Source: Latrodectus hesperus (lineage: Eukaryota > Arthropoda > Arachnida > Araneae > Theridiidae). From it: DNA of 64,000 nt. Under the pieces are notes generated by a model. That model had not been told where the DNA came from, made no database searches, and saw only the letters and a program-made list of their open reading frames with translations. The position numbers and the translations under genes were made by a program. Shown here one piece after another: positions 49,451 through 64,000 of the stretch (positions are counted from its first letter, which is position 1; each line of letters starts with the position of its first letter). The stretch spans positions 96,526,567 to 96,590,566 of the forward strand of contig CM075853.1 in NCBI GenBank assembly GCA_037975125.1, given 5' to 3'.

Positions 49451-52016
49451 TACTCTTGCGATAATTGTAATTATCAATTTTGCATGGATACAATAACTAA
49501 TAAATTGAAGAGTGAGATCGCTTGCCTGCAATGGTAAACTGAACATAATAGAATCCTGAACATTATGTACATGATAATTTTACAGACATAATTACATCTT
49601 ACATAATTTTAGTTTCGTGGATATGTAAAGAAATAGTGCGATGTCGCTTGTTTTAATAGTAAAGTTCTTATCAGTATCATAATTTTTAAATAAATTTATT
49701 CTGAACAAAAATGGAAGAAAGGATAGTTTTTTTTACAATATGCAGTTATGTAGCAGTTTTATTAATAAAATTTTACTGCTGAGATTTTCACATTATGCTT
49801 AGAAATAAAGTATTTTTAAAGTGAACGATTCAGAATATTTGATTAATATTAACCGATTATGTTTGTGAGTATGAATTATAATCATCTATCAAATCTACCT
49901 TATTAAGAAATACTTAGGCAGCAAAAAGACGTGACATTTGGAACGATGTAAAGGAATAGATAGAATAGGAATAGACGATGAAGATTTACATCTTAGCTTA
50001 CGATTTTATCTATGGTATGATATCCGAAAACGTTGCTTCCGGTTTAATTTCCAGATTTAACACTTTTCCTCGATATAAGTTTCTGGCAAGTTCGATGATT
50101 AATTGTGTGGATTAATAATCATGTTAACTATATGTAACACAATGGATGAAAGTGAAATGCGAATGTTAATAGAAAAATCACATTTTTATTCAAATATCTG
50201 CTACCTTATATTTTGAAAAGTATTTTTAACTGAATTAAAAATACTTTTTGTTAACATAATTTTTATATTAAATTTATGATAGTAAATCAGAAACTTTATT
50301 ATCATAATGTTTTATTTTTATCTTACTGATATTAGCTACGAGAATCAAAAAAGAAAATTTATATCTAAGATGGGATTCATTTTTCATCTACTATCTTTTC
50401 AATTAATTACATTTGACTGATAATAGAGGAAAGAATATATATGTTAGGAGCCAAAAAAAAGCATTAACAATAAAAGTAAGTCAACTAAAGAATTTCAAAA
50501 TGGCAAAAATGTTTGCACATGCTTATCAATGGTTAAGTAATGGAAAGAAATTAGATCATAATACTTCTTAGTGGCAATTTGCAACTTTATTACCAGAGTT
50601 ATAATAATCAGAGTTTCTTTCTTCAAATCGAGAAAAAGTTAATATAGCAATAAAAATATTCAGAATTTTTCCTGCCTTACTGAAATATATTCCCTAATTT
50701 AAGTAATAATAAAATACTTTTTTAGAAATTATGATCAACTAGTGCAATCAATTGGGATTAATGTTTCTTAAAATTGTGTACCAAAGTAAACTGATATTAC
50801 TAAGCAGAATTATTAACATATATTTTATTAATGTTCTACAAATTTTTTTTCCATCTTTAAAGATGAGGAAAAAGAGCGCAGATATCAAGCAATATCATTT
50901 ACTATTGTTAACTATTTTTTACAATTTTAGTTCAACAGAAATAAAGGTGCAAAAATGTTGCTAATAACAAATGGTTATTTAAATGATTTATTTAAGTAAA
51001 AAATACATTACTAAATATTTGTGTAAACGAAACAGAAAAAAAAAATCTGTTGTAATTTTTCAATTCATACTTTTATTTGCGGAGTTATCAAACTTTTTTA
51101 AAGAAATGCACGCGGTAATTTTACATTTACTTTTATTGTTAATTGACTTATTCATTGCATTTTAAAACTAAAAGGATATGTATCACAAATTTTTGCAAAT
51201 TTACATTTATGCATTTAGCATATCCTGATTACTAATTCAGTAACTTCAATGTAATTTTCTATTTTATGACATAAATTTGAATTATTATTTAGATTATTTT
51301 ATTTACAAAAGTCTAAGAAAAATTTGAGTGAAATAAGGAAAATATTTAAGATCTTAAATTACGCTTCAGATTCTTATAAATCATAGTAATATTCAAATCT
51401 TCATTAAGTTACCTATAATGTTTAAAACAACAAATGAAAAGATGCCTGTAATATTAATATGAAGGATAATAAATTTTTCTTGTAATATATGGTAATTCAA
51501 TATTGGAAAATTTGTATTTTACCTCTCAAGCATCGTATTAATTCCTCAAAGTGCTCATACTGGACAATTGTTTCTAATTTTAATTTTAGAGAACTTTAAA
51601 TTTTTAAGCATTGTTCATAGGAATTGCTTTTGTTAACATAAAAACTTCAATTTAATAGATTCTATATTTAAATTTTGTTTTGGGATTCTCGGTTGTTTGC
51701 TATTGAACAATACTTCACATTGAATAAGTGTATTGTAAATATAAATACAAATTAATTCTAAATTTATTTCTATACGATTCAGTTAAGTGAAGATTCTTTC
51801 ATCTTTTGCTGAAAAGTGAGATCAGGAGAAAATTCGGGGTTATTAGGGAATATAATAAAATTTGCTTCGTATTATTAATTCATCTTTAAATTTACATTAT
51901 AAATATCGATTTTCAGGGATGGCATAACAGAAAGAATTTAAATTTGTCTTAAAAGAAATGGATTATTTTCATCATTTTTCTAATATCCGGCTGCTACTGG
52001 ATTTTCATTTTTCAGC
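49451..52016. other. AT-rich spacer, no gene seen
   Basis: Short frames such as + 50752-50964 and 50983-51165 are rich in Phe, Ile, Leu and Lys and look like chance frames. Confidence 0.55.
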
Positions 52017-52321
52017 ACTACAAGGGGCGGAAGTGATGGTAACTTATACAGTGGGGCGCCCCTCTGTGGGAGTACCATCATTGCCTCGAAAGTGACTGGG
52101 TTTTTGTAATTTATAAGCATGGACTAAGCAGAAGACCCCCAGACATGGCCTGCCACCCTCGGAACTACCATTCACTTCGAGGACACTGAAACCACAACCT
52201 ATTTAACGTGTTTCAGCTAGCCTTAACTAACATGAAGCCTTTTTGGTTAGGTCGGGATTCGAATTCATTATCTTCCTGTTACAAAAATGAGCGCCATAAC
52301 CAATTAATCAACTGTGGCCTA
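52017..52321 (-). mobile_element. tRNA-derived SINE, second family
   Basis: The minus strand starts TAGGCCACAGTTGATTAATT, has GGTTATGGCGCTC as an A-box-like segment, and AATTCGAATCCCGACC as a B box close to the tRNA consensus GGTTCGAATCC. About 220 bp of body follow, including CCTCGAAGTGAATGGTAGTT and CCCCACTGTATAAGTTACC, ending CCGCCCCTTGTAG. The body differs from that of the SINE at 34381-34658. Confidence 0.7.
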
Positions 52322-54480
<2,159 letters not shown>

Positions 54481-57400
54481 TTTATTTCTGTCTTTATATT
54501 TATGAGAAAAAGTGAATAATAGTGCATATTTCACAATGATTTGGTAGAAAGGAATTTTCTCTTTAGAACGATTTTATACAATCTTATTTACACATAAGAG
54601 CATCCTCTTTTTTCTTTACGTAATCAAGTTGTTTACATTAGATCTAAGTTCAAGAGATTTTTGCAGTGTTTTTGTGTGCCTGAATTATTTCCTCTCTCAG
54701 CAAGGAAATTTTTCCTAAAAGCTCACGCAGATAGTATTTTTATATGGTTTTCTTCACTCTTTCGTGAGATGGCAAAGGCATTAGGCGCAGCTGTTCAAAG
54801 ACAGATTAGGAGAGTGTTTTGAATAATATTGTAGATGCTTGATTCTAGCCAAAGTAAAATGAAAAATGTTAAGAAATCTCCACTTTAGGCACCTTTAGAT
54901 TTTATTTGCTAAAATGATCATTTCGAAAAGCTGACAATAAATTATTTTGGTATTTTGGAAGAGAACATAGATGGCAGCACTATATTTCAAAATTAAAAGC
55001 TTTCATTGGATTTTAAAATTTTATTTGAGGTATCCGCTCGAATTTTAAAGTATATCTTGCTTTTCGATTTTAATTTTTGAATTAGCCATGGATAGAAGAT
55101 TATTGTATCCGCTTTCACTCAATTTTCCCAAATTTATAATTATTATCACTAAATGATAATATTTTGTCAATTTCTGGTAATCGTGAGAAAATTACATTTT
55201 TAATTTTATATTTATAAAATCAAGAAATATTGAAAATTTTATCTATCGATAACGATTTATTTATTGAACTACGTGAATACTATTTACTAATGCAAATGTT
55301 TATTATTTTAAATTGACTTTATATTTCATGCACTTTGAAAAAAGCATGCATCAATTAGAAAGAATTTTACAATCATATAACTATAAAATAATTTTGTGTT
55401 AATAAGAACAGATGTTATACATAAAATAGGGATCCAAAATTCCTTGTACAGTGCTATTAAATTATAAACTAGAAACATTAAATAAATAAAATATTTTTAA
55501 AAGCAAATAGTTTGATTTTGAATAGCAAATTGAAATAAACGCACTCATAATATTAAATGAAGTTTATACAAATCGATGATTATATACTTACAATGCAATC
55601 AATTATGAACAAATATGAAATAAAACGTGTTTTTTTATATTATGATATTTCAACCTCCATATCGCCATTGTAAGTCTTACATTAGCTGAAGATAGTAGTA
55701 AAGAATTCGAATACCTGTCACAAAATGATTTCTGAGCGAATTTTTAGTTGAAAAAGAGCAGTATTTTCACTTAAAGAAAATCTCGAAAATTCAAAAGTAT
55801 CATTTTTATCAATATTTTAAATTTTTTGCAGAAGCTATTAAAGAGCGATATCTGTAGTGTGTTATTCAACAATGACTGGGTTTGTTTCCGGCACCATCTC
55901 CTTTCAGAAGTGAGGTCATACTCAGCTCAGCCAAGTTAAGGTCTGCGCTAACTTTTTTTGCAATAAACATATTTTGTAAACAGATTAGTTTTGTTTTAGT
56001 GCGTAAAGGAAACCATCTCCCAAATTTTAATAAATCTTTTTGTAATGGTTAACATGAATAGAGATATTCAAAAATCAAATCAAATTTTTCTCTAATTCAA
56101 GATTAATGATTTCTGACATAAAAAATGTAATGATTAAGAAATATAAAAATTATGTTCCATCATTTCACTGAAATTATAATTTTTCAAATTTGTATTTCAA
56201 TTTTTTGTTTTCGTGTCATTAATTCATCCCATCCCATAATCCAAAACAAATTGCTTCTTTGAAAAAATAATTTATGTCTTTAGTTGATGAATTTTTCATT
56301 TTAATTTATAAACAAATCATGAAAACTAGTTTTAGGTAACAAGTATAATATGACAAATCTTCTGTTTAATATAAGATTAGTATATGAATATATTTTTCAT
56401 TATGCAACAATAGATTCATTTATTGAATTTAAATAAAGAAGATAATCCTGACTTATAGGAATCTTTTGAATATTCTTTTATCAAAAATGAAATTAACTCC
56501 TAAATAAAATTACTTTTAATAAATAAAAATACTAAAATATATAAAATCTCAGAAACTTATCAAGAATAAGAAAAATGGCTAATTTTCTGTTCTTTTTATT
56601 CAATCCTTAGTTACGTTCAAATGTCTTGCTATGATAAAGTTTTTTATTTTAATAATTTTATTATGAATACACATATTTTACAATAAATTATGAAAATCAA
56701 ATTTCCATATTTATATTTTAAATTGCAATTTTTCTAAGCTGTGATTATCAAAGTCTTTAAGTTTCAATCAATACGAATTAAAATTTCAGTGGAATATAAT
56801 GTCTCAAAAATATGATTGAAAATTAAAAGTAATCCTTTTCCATTTGAAAATGAAATAAAAAAATAAATCATCATTTTTCAATCAAAAAATCAATTATCAT
56901 TAAAAATTATTGAAAGATTTTTTGCATTTATAAGATATCATTTTCAAAATATTTACTTCAAAATGATCACACCAAAAAATAAAATATTATTGAAAAAAAT
57001 ATTCACGAAAATTTATGAAGTATGGTTATTTTTTAAATAAAATAAATTTGCTTAATTAACTCACTTTTATTAGAAAAATGCAATTTATTTATTGAAATAA
57101 ATAAATACATTGAAATTTAAATATATGCTGCAGCAAATAGTCCATTTTTTATTATTATTTCTAAGACAACTAAAGCTATCAATTGAAAAACAACTGTGTT
57201 GATTCAAGTGATTTAAACCTGGGCAAACATGATTTAAATACTATTCTTAATTTTATCAATCTTGTAATGAAATGACAGGCTTATGTATTTTCTGTTTATG
57301 TTATGATTATTTTTAGTCGAGATTTATAATTTTAAAACGAATAAAATTCACTTTCATTATTCTCTCCATTTTCAGTCTCATTTTTATTTTATTCTCATTT

Positions 57401-58988
57401 TATTTTATTTAAAGTAAAACCGCGAAACTTCTCTTCGCAGAATAATGAGTGTGGTTTTGATCAATTCTTCGTACAAATGAACGTTATCTATTTTGATTTT
57501 AGAATATATTAATAAATTAAAATATTTGAGAAAAATTTAAAACCTGCATATAATATGAAAAATAATTTTTTCAAACTAAATTAGTTTAATAATTAAGATT
57601 TTGGGATTTTGTAAAGAAATTATGATAGAAAATATTTTTTACGTTAACATTGCATGGAAAAAATGGTTTTAACGGTTTGAAACCATTAGATTAAGAATTT
57701 ATGAGCTAATAAAGAAATGTAAATCAACTTATAATTACGAGAAAAGAAATAACTTTCCTATGCAATCATTTATGAAATTTGAAAACTTTTATTTTATGAT
57801 TATCTGAGGTAATGCAGCCATTCATTAAGTAATTCAAATTAAATGAAGAATAAATTTATTTATTTAGAATTTATTTAGAAAACTAGTTGACAGCAGGTAT
57901 TAGTGGTGAAACTAGTTTCACGATTTTATCGAAAGATTTCACTTATGAAATAATATGAATATAAGAAATAGAACTTTTACTTTATTTGAATGAGTAAAAT
58001 CAATATTGATGTGAATACATATTTCATAAACTAGACCTTTTATAATTTTTTACAATTGCTTAACTTATTAAATATGTTATAAAATTTATATTTTGAGGAG
58101 ATTAACTATTGGGTAGCATATTATTCAGTGATAATATAAGTATGCAGTCTTCATCACTTAGAGTGCAAAAAATGCGTAAATATTTAATGAAATTATAGTA
58201 ATAATAATATGTGGAATGTAACAGTGGCTCTCTAAGCATTCAATAATTGAACACACAAGTTTTGCTCAAATTTATATAGACAAATAAAATAAATTTTTGC
58301 TCGAATATAAACTCCGAATTGTAGTTTTACAAAACTTTAAGAATATTTTTACATTTTGCTGTTTTAATAAATACCCTTCGAATCAATTAATAATTTAAAC
58401 TTCATTTTACGAGCCATGATATTAACTTGAATAAGTTGATACAGTATTCTGAAAAGGATACTGAAATAAAAATAAAAAAACACAAATTTGTGATATGGAA
58501 CATTTATAAAATATGAGGCTTTCATCTAAAACCATTATTTGGGTATTTAAATTTTCTACCGAAAAGAAAACACACAAAATAGTTTTACTTTTTATTACAA
58601 AAACTTCAGTCAGCTTAAATTCTGCCAAGCATACAAAGCTTTGAAAAAAACGAAAAAAATCAAGGTCTACATGTTTACTCCATATATACCAAAATCATAA
58701 CGTTTAATAGAAAGCAAATATTGTTATTACTTTAAGAGCCTTTAATCAATAACACATACACACACACAAATCCTATTTGAAATTCTGTACCTACACTCTT
58801 TAAAAATGTAGAGTGTATTTATCTATAACTGCATCCCTTTGTAGACTTAATAATTGATATCTTTAGTTTGTATTTCCTTCTAATAGACTTTTCTTGATCA
58901 AAATACGCCTGGAATTATATATAAATGATGATAAGTTGAGTTTAGCATGAGGTATGCTATGATCTTAACTGTAGATGGATCTGGAATC
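54481..58988. other. AT-rich spacer, no gene seen
   Basis: 4.5 kb. Slightly less AT-rich patches at about 54640-54840 and 55880-55960 give no recognisable protein. Short imperfect hairpins (for example TACACTCT...AGAGTGTA near 58792-58820) only. Confidence 0.55.
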
Positions 58989-58990
58989 TA

Positions 58991-59017
58991 CACTGCCCGA
59001 CATTGAATATGTAACAC
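58991..59017 (+). repeat. Left terminal inverted repeat of the Tc1-like element
   Basis: Pairs with 60419-60445 apart from about three positions. Confidence 0.9.
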
Positions 59018-59303
59018 TAAGAAGGAATGGCCAGAAAATTATGCAAATTTTAGGGTAGACGTATCTTACTGAATTATGCAAATTATGGGAAATGTGCCAC
59101 TCTCTAGCGAACGTAGTAAAAAGAAATAAGGTGAAGAAACGGCAAAGTGGCTAATAATCCCCCCCCCGTGATTGCTGCTTTGAAAATAATCGTTGAAAGT
59201 TTTTACTCTTTCCGGAAAAAACGCCTGTAATTGAAAAGAATAACAAAATATCGTCAACGGAGTCATTTCCAGCAGACAGACGTTTTTTACGAGGGGCATA
59301 GTA

Positions 59304-60380
59304 ATGGGACTGAGAAGGCCAGGTATGTCCTTACAACAAATCGCAGCTGACATACACCTAGATTCACAGTTTCCACAGAGTCCACAGTGTCCCAATTGTG
59401 CAAAAGAGGGTTGGAACAAGAAACTGTGGAACTTTTGCGGGGTGCTGGTGCAGCAACACGCGTGGATCGACGTGTCAGACAGAAGTTGGTAGAGGCCTTG
59501 CAAAGCAAGGCTACCGAAATTCTGCAGCATGTGCAAGACACCCTGGTTGCATAATATTGAGCATTCATTGAGCCATGAGCACAGACCACTGACAACCAAT
59601 TGATTTCCGAGCACTACCGACCGTCGATTAGTTGCTAGTGGCCTGCGCTCATGAAGTCCGTTAAGAAGATTGCCATTGACCCCACAGCATCGACGCCAAC
59701 GTCTGGAATGGTGCCAGATTAGAGCGATGTGGACGACGGAGTGGCACAGGATCATCTTCTCAGATGAGTCACGCTTCGGTTTCTTGAGTGATATTTACCT
59801 TGAACCAGTGTGGCGTCGAAGTGGGAACATGTGCAACCTTGCAGCAATTGCGGAACTCCTCACTACGCGACAACGCAGCATCATATTTTGGAGAGCTATT
59901 GCGTACGATTCCAGGTCACCTGTAGTTCGTATTCACGTAATAATGACAGACCAACGTTATGTTGATGATGTGCTGCTGGGACATTTCCTTACCTACAATT
60001 GGTGCCCAATGCCTTCTATCAGTCGGATAACGCCTGTTCGCACTTTGCTCTCATCAGCCAATATGCCCTGCAAGGTGTACAGGTGCTTCCTTGGCCACCA
60101 TGCTCGCCAGATCTCTCTCCAATCGAACACGTTTGGGAAAAGATTAGACACCATTTGCAGACTCTGCCACTGCCAGTTTCCTTCAGAAGACGCATTTTGG
60201 CAAATGGTTGAAAGGAAATGGAGAGCCATTCCTCAGGACGATATCCATACTATCATTGACTCTGTGCCTAAGCGTGTTGCTTCGTGTACGATGGTCCCAC
60301 AGCTTACTGACCTGGCCCTGTTTTCGCTCCGTATTATGAATATCATTTCGAAATTCAGATCGCATATTGTCCGTTGCTGA
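59304..60380 (+). pseudogene. Broken Tc1-like transposase
   Basis: Read in order across frames: a DNA-binding start GLRRPGMSLQQIAADIHLDS (from 59304); then, after frame breaks and stops around 59490-59660, PLTPQHRRQRLEWCQIRAMW and TEWHRIIFSDESRFGF (from 59670), whose SDES holds the first catalytic Asp. Then, in another frame from 59999, VPNAFYQSDNACSH with the second Asp and PCSPDLSPIEHVWEKI with the catalytic Glu, 32 residues after the second Asp. The D,D,E residues are therefore all present but in two frames, with further stops. It cannot make an active transposase as it stands. Confidence 0.85.
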
Positions 60381-60418
60381 TTCCCGAGTTTCATCACTTT
60401 CTGACAAACTCCATCATG

Positions 60419-60445
60419 GTGTTGCATTTTCAATGTCGGGCAGTA
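60419..60445 (-). repeat. Right terminal inverted repeat of the Tc1-like element
   Basis: Reverse complement of the left repeat with about three differences, followed by TA. Confidence 0.9.
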
Positions 60446-60447
60446 TA

Positions 60448-63400
60448 ATATCGAATAGAAAGTTACTTGCTTCTATGCTTTTCGCATATCTGTCAGAGTG
60501 AGTGTTCAGAAGTTTCTCGAATGTCAGATCCTGTTACGAAAATGAGGCCTATTTATCTAGAAAAAATCAATCCGTTTGGCAGATATTCAAATACTCTGAA
60601 ACAGTTTACAACTATTGAACTGTCTATTATATAGCATCAAATTGTCTGTGATTCATTTTTTAAAATTTATCTTAAATAATAAGAAATCACATTAAGCAAA
60701 TAGGCAACATTTTTGATATTACAAACTTAAAAAAATAGCCATACAAGTTCCCCTTATATTTATAAATATTGATATATAAATTATATAATAATTTTTTAGC
60801 TTACAATAAAGCAATGATTATCAATGATAATATTTAAATAATCTCCTTTTCAAATATTATTTTACTTATCATAACACCTATTTTACAATTATCATAATAC
60901 CTTAATTTTATTAATATTATAATACTTTTATTTTAATATTATTATAATACTTATTTTACTCTTCATCTTCATTATTAAATAGAAATGTCTTTTTTTTCAA
61001 AATTTTAATTTTTTGTCTGTCACTAAAATAAATGTTCTGTTGAGCCACAAAGTTTTATAAAGTTAAAGCTTTAAAAGTTACAGTACTTTGGTATTATAAG
61101 GTTAAAAAGAATTTCTGTTTCATATAAGTTTGGCAGTAAATCATAATCATCATTAATTTCCACAAGGAAAATATCAGATAATTTTAAATACCATTCATTT
61201 AAACTTGGTATCTTGGAAGGTAAAACAATGTTATAGATAATATTTTTTAAAGATAATAAATAAATAATTTTTAAAAAATTATATATTATTATGTATTTAT
61301 TTTTCATTTTCTTAATGTATGAGCAGATGCTGTATATTTATTATTTAAACATATACGTTTCCTATATTGACTCACTCTGTATTAATTATTTTTTAAGATT
61401 AAAATTATTCTTACTCGAAAAGCGTCGGTAAAGTTTCTAACAAATTAAATTAAAATTTATTTGCAAATTTATTTTGCAAAGTTTATAGGTTATACAATAA
61501 TGTTGTAAAAGAATAAATTTAATTATAAAAGAAACTTGCGAAATGTTTACATATTTTATTAAGTGTATAAGATAAACGCCGTTAGATTAAAAATAGACAT
61601 TGAGCAGAACTTTTAGCAAGAGAACCATTTTAAATTATTTAATTATTTTTCTAAGGAAATAAAAAATATTCTTTTTTCTTTTCTCTTTACAATACAACCT
61701 GTAAATTAGTATATACACATATAGTTACTTAATGAATTTATTATTAGTTGTTTACTTTTGGAATTATTTGAAAACAGAGCATTTTGTTATCATTCAATTT
61801 ATTAATTAAATTAACACATTAATTTTAAATTAAGTTATTAAATTAAACAATTTAATTAAACTCTTTAATAAATTCTTAACATATTGAAAAAATCTGAACA
61901 TTTCGTGATTGATAAAAGTCATATTGTTCTTGAATACATTATTTATTTATTTAAAAATAAACTTAAACTTTCTGAAATAAAATTTATTTTCCCTCCAACA
62001 TTTCATACTTTATTTTATCTTAATATTTTATGTTATTTAAATCTTTATATCTGATCACGTATGCTTGGCTTATTCATTAAAATGTATTCATTTTTCTAAC
62101 TGAACGTAATATAGTTAATTATCAACTATAAATATATTGTATGAATGTGTATGAAAATATAAACTTACTGTGTGAAATAATATGTGATTTATTGTGTCAT
62201 ATTAATAAAAATAGAAATTTATTTGGATTTAGATTTTATTTTTAATGTTTTATTTTTATTGCTGTAGTATAGAATCCATGAAAATGTATTTAAGATTATA
62301 TACACTGTTATTTCAATATGCAATAGAAGGTCAAATCCAAATCTTTAATCAATCATATTTTAAAATTTGTTTTTTTTTTCCAATTTCATTGATAAAATTC
62401 AATGCCTTTATCTCAATTGTTCGATTTTTAATTATTAGCACTAACTCACCTGGAAAATATATTGTTCTTAGCAAATTACTATATGAATGAAACATATTTT
62501 AATAAAGGAAGATAATAACATAAATTTGAAACTCATCCTACCATCAATAATAAAGCATTGTCTTTATCAGGAAAAAATTGCTTAATATCTAATATTTTTT
62601 TTTTGTCTGGGAAAGCAATGTAACAATATATTTAAACAAAGATTTTACATGTAATTAAAAATTTGGAAATAAAAAAAAGCAATTAAAATATTTAGTTACT
62701 CTTCTTAAGCACACCAGTGTTTGTAATTATATTACTTTACGTTAAGGATATTATAAGGAAAAATGCAAATAGGTCACAAGTAAGAGATACGCCTGAAATA
62801 TTTTCATATTTCGTCAATAATTTTTTCTTAAATTATTTTGTCTAATATTTTTTGTGTTAGAAATTACTCTTAAAAACAATATTCTTTGTCAAATATTTTA
62901 GCAAAGTATAATTTAATCGCTTTTTTGATTTAATGCAACTCAGACTACTAAGATTAAGTACTCATTGACGCGAATATATGATGAGATGAAAAAAGAAAAC
63001 TGCGTATTTATATAGTTTAACTCTTGTAGATGATATTTAATTAGTTTGTGGTCTGACATACACTTCATTCATTTTTTTATCAGTTCTGAACATTTGTAAT
63101 GTTTTGAAAGGCTACATAATTATATGTTGCGGTAGAAATAAAATAATGTGAAAAATCTAGCTAGCAGTGTTATTTTTAAACATTCTTCACGAAGCACATG
63201 AGTGGATGCTTGGAATATAAGAGATTAATAACTTTAAAATAATATAAAATTCGTTGAATAAGTAAAGTAACTTAAAGCAAATTCACAGTTACTTGATTAT
63301 TTAAAATATATGAATAGAATCATATAAATGTGAAAGAGCAATTTATATTATATTTTTCATAGTTTTTGAAAGTGAGCCAATTAATTTATTAGTTTCATAG

Positions 63401-63715
63401 ACGGAAGTAGACTGCGCATTCCATTTGATGGATTTCAAGAAAACAAATCTTAGAAATTCTTTACCACTCACTCAGACAAATTGTAAGAATATACCAAAAA
63501 TCTAAGATAAAATATCTATTATTCAACGGTGGTTTAGATAACACTTAAAACTCTTTTTTTCCCAAGAAGCACAATCCTATTATAAATGGGATTTCTAGAG
63601 TTTAAAATATGGACTTACAAAGTACGCTAAAGGAATATTGAAATTTTTATAATAAGTTTTTAGAATTCTGCTTCTCTTAGTTAGGGACGAATTACCTTAT
63701 GCTTTTCCACGCCAG
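60448..63715. other. AT-rich spacer, no gene seen
   Basis: 3.3 kb of very AT-rich DNA with no coding, RNA or transposon signal; short chance frames only. Confidence 0.55.
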
Positions 63716-63787
63716 AAAATTTAACTCTAAAAGCTCAACCTGTGGATGAAGGGTTAGATACTTCGCATTCATTTCAACCACCTGTAG
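63716..63787 (+). CDS. Weak candidate exon of an unknown neighbouring gene
   Basis: Acceptor CTTATGCTTTTCCACGCCAG|AA and donor CTGTAG|GTATAAC enclose 72 nt that read NLTLKAQPVDEGLDTSHSFQ and then PPV in phase 1 at both ends. Codon use is less AT-biased than the surroundings. No partner exon is visible in the last 200 bp of the window, and the peptide matches no family I know. It may be chance. Confidence 0.25.
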
Positions 63788-64000
63788 GTATAACATCTGC
63801 TTCGGGTATAGATATTTATAATAATTCAGAATTATATATAACTTTAAGCTGTAGAGAGTTCTTGAAAAAGTTAGTATTCGTAGAAAAGATAGTCAAATGT
63901 TTTAAATGTATGAAAGTGAATAATACCTACATTTTTGTTAGTATCTGTATTTTAATTTAAGAAAATGAGAGTGCAGTATAAATTATCATGGTGTTGTCCT

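Larger units (their letters stand above)
58991..60445 (+). mobile_element. Tc1/mariner-type DNA transposon, 1455 bp, with TIRs
   Basis: The left end (58991) reads CACTGCCCGACATTGAATAT then GTAACAC. The right end reverse complements to TACTGCCCGACATTGAAAAT then GCAACAC. That is about 24 matches in 27. TA stands on each side (58989-58990 and 60446-60447), the Tc1/mariner target duplication. The interior holds a broken Tc1-type transposase on the + strand. Long minus-strand frames inside it (59066-59755 and others) are shadows. Confidence 0.92.

Noticed and set aside
59066..59755. A 229-codon minus-strand frame inside the Tc1-like element
   Set aside because: It is antisense to the recognisable transposase fragments and shows no known family.

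Overview
This is an AT-rich eukaryotic nuclear window. It has long introns with GT-AG boundaries, long (TA)n arrays, a Ty3/gypsy retrotransposon with LTRs, a Tc1-type transposon, tRNA-derived SINEs, a Helitron-type helicase relic and a non-LTR RNase H relic. The mixture, together with a secreted Ser/Thr-rich protein ending in a trypsin-inhibitor-like (TIL) cysteine domain, suggests an arthropod, most likely a spider or another arachnid. The assignment is an inference; there is no rRNA, tRNA or housekeeping gene to fix it.

Layout. 1-940: decayed Helitron helicase on the + strand. 1977-2511: a local tandem duplication carrying a long hairpin. 4080-29951: one large gene on the minus strand, which I rebuilt by hand from its splice sites. 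It has a 58-nt signal-peptide exon at 29951 and ten further exons (one of them a doubtful 30-nt microexon) down to a ten-cysteine TIL domain at 4080-4282. All exon joins are phase 1. The predicted product is about 1,721 residues (1,711 without the microexon). It is secreted and cysteine-free between signal peptide and TIL domain. It alternates acidic or Ser/Thr-rich stretches, very basic Arg/Lys/Pro clusters and short hydrophobic motifs, then a 593-codon mucin exon. Its upstream flank (29,950-30,400) is visibly richer in C, G and CpG than the rest.

30.4-35.9 kb is mostly featureless AT-rich DNA with a (CTAT)n array, a possible Tigger/pogo-like element and a SINE. 35915-42458 is a nearly intact, apparently young gypsy element on the minus strand: 277/278-bp LTRs differing at three places, an ATAT target duplication, PBS, PPT, and a gag-pol frame cut by one TAG. 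42.5-64 kb is gene-poor: a hAT-like MITE candidate, an RNase H relic of a non-LTR element, a second SINE, a (TA)n/(CA)n array, a Tc1-like element (58991-60445) with clear terminal inverted repeats and a broken transposase, and one weak candidate exon at 63716-63787.

The point of greatest interest is the minus-strand gene. Several exons look like duplicated copies of one module (basic cluster followed by a hydrophobic N-x-F/L-x-x-M/L-x-S-G-L type motif), all with symmetric phase-1 boundaries. Self-complementary (TA)n arrays sit in the introns on both sides of the largest mucin exon. These models come from reading the sequence only; no alignment or transcript was available.
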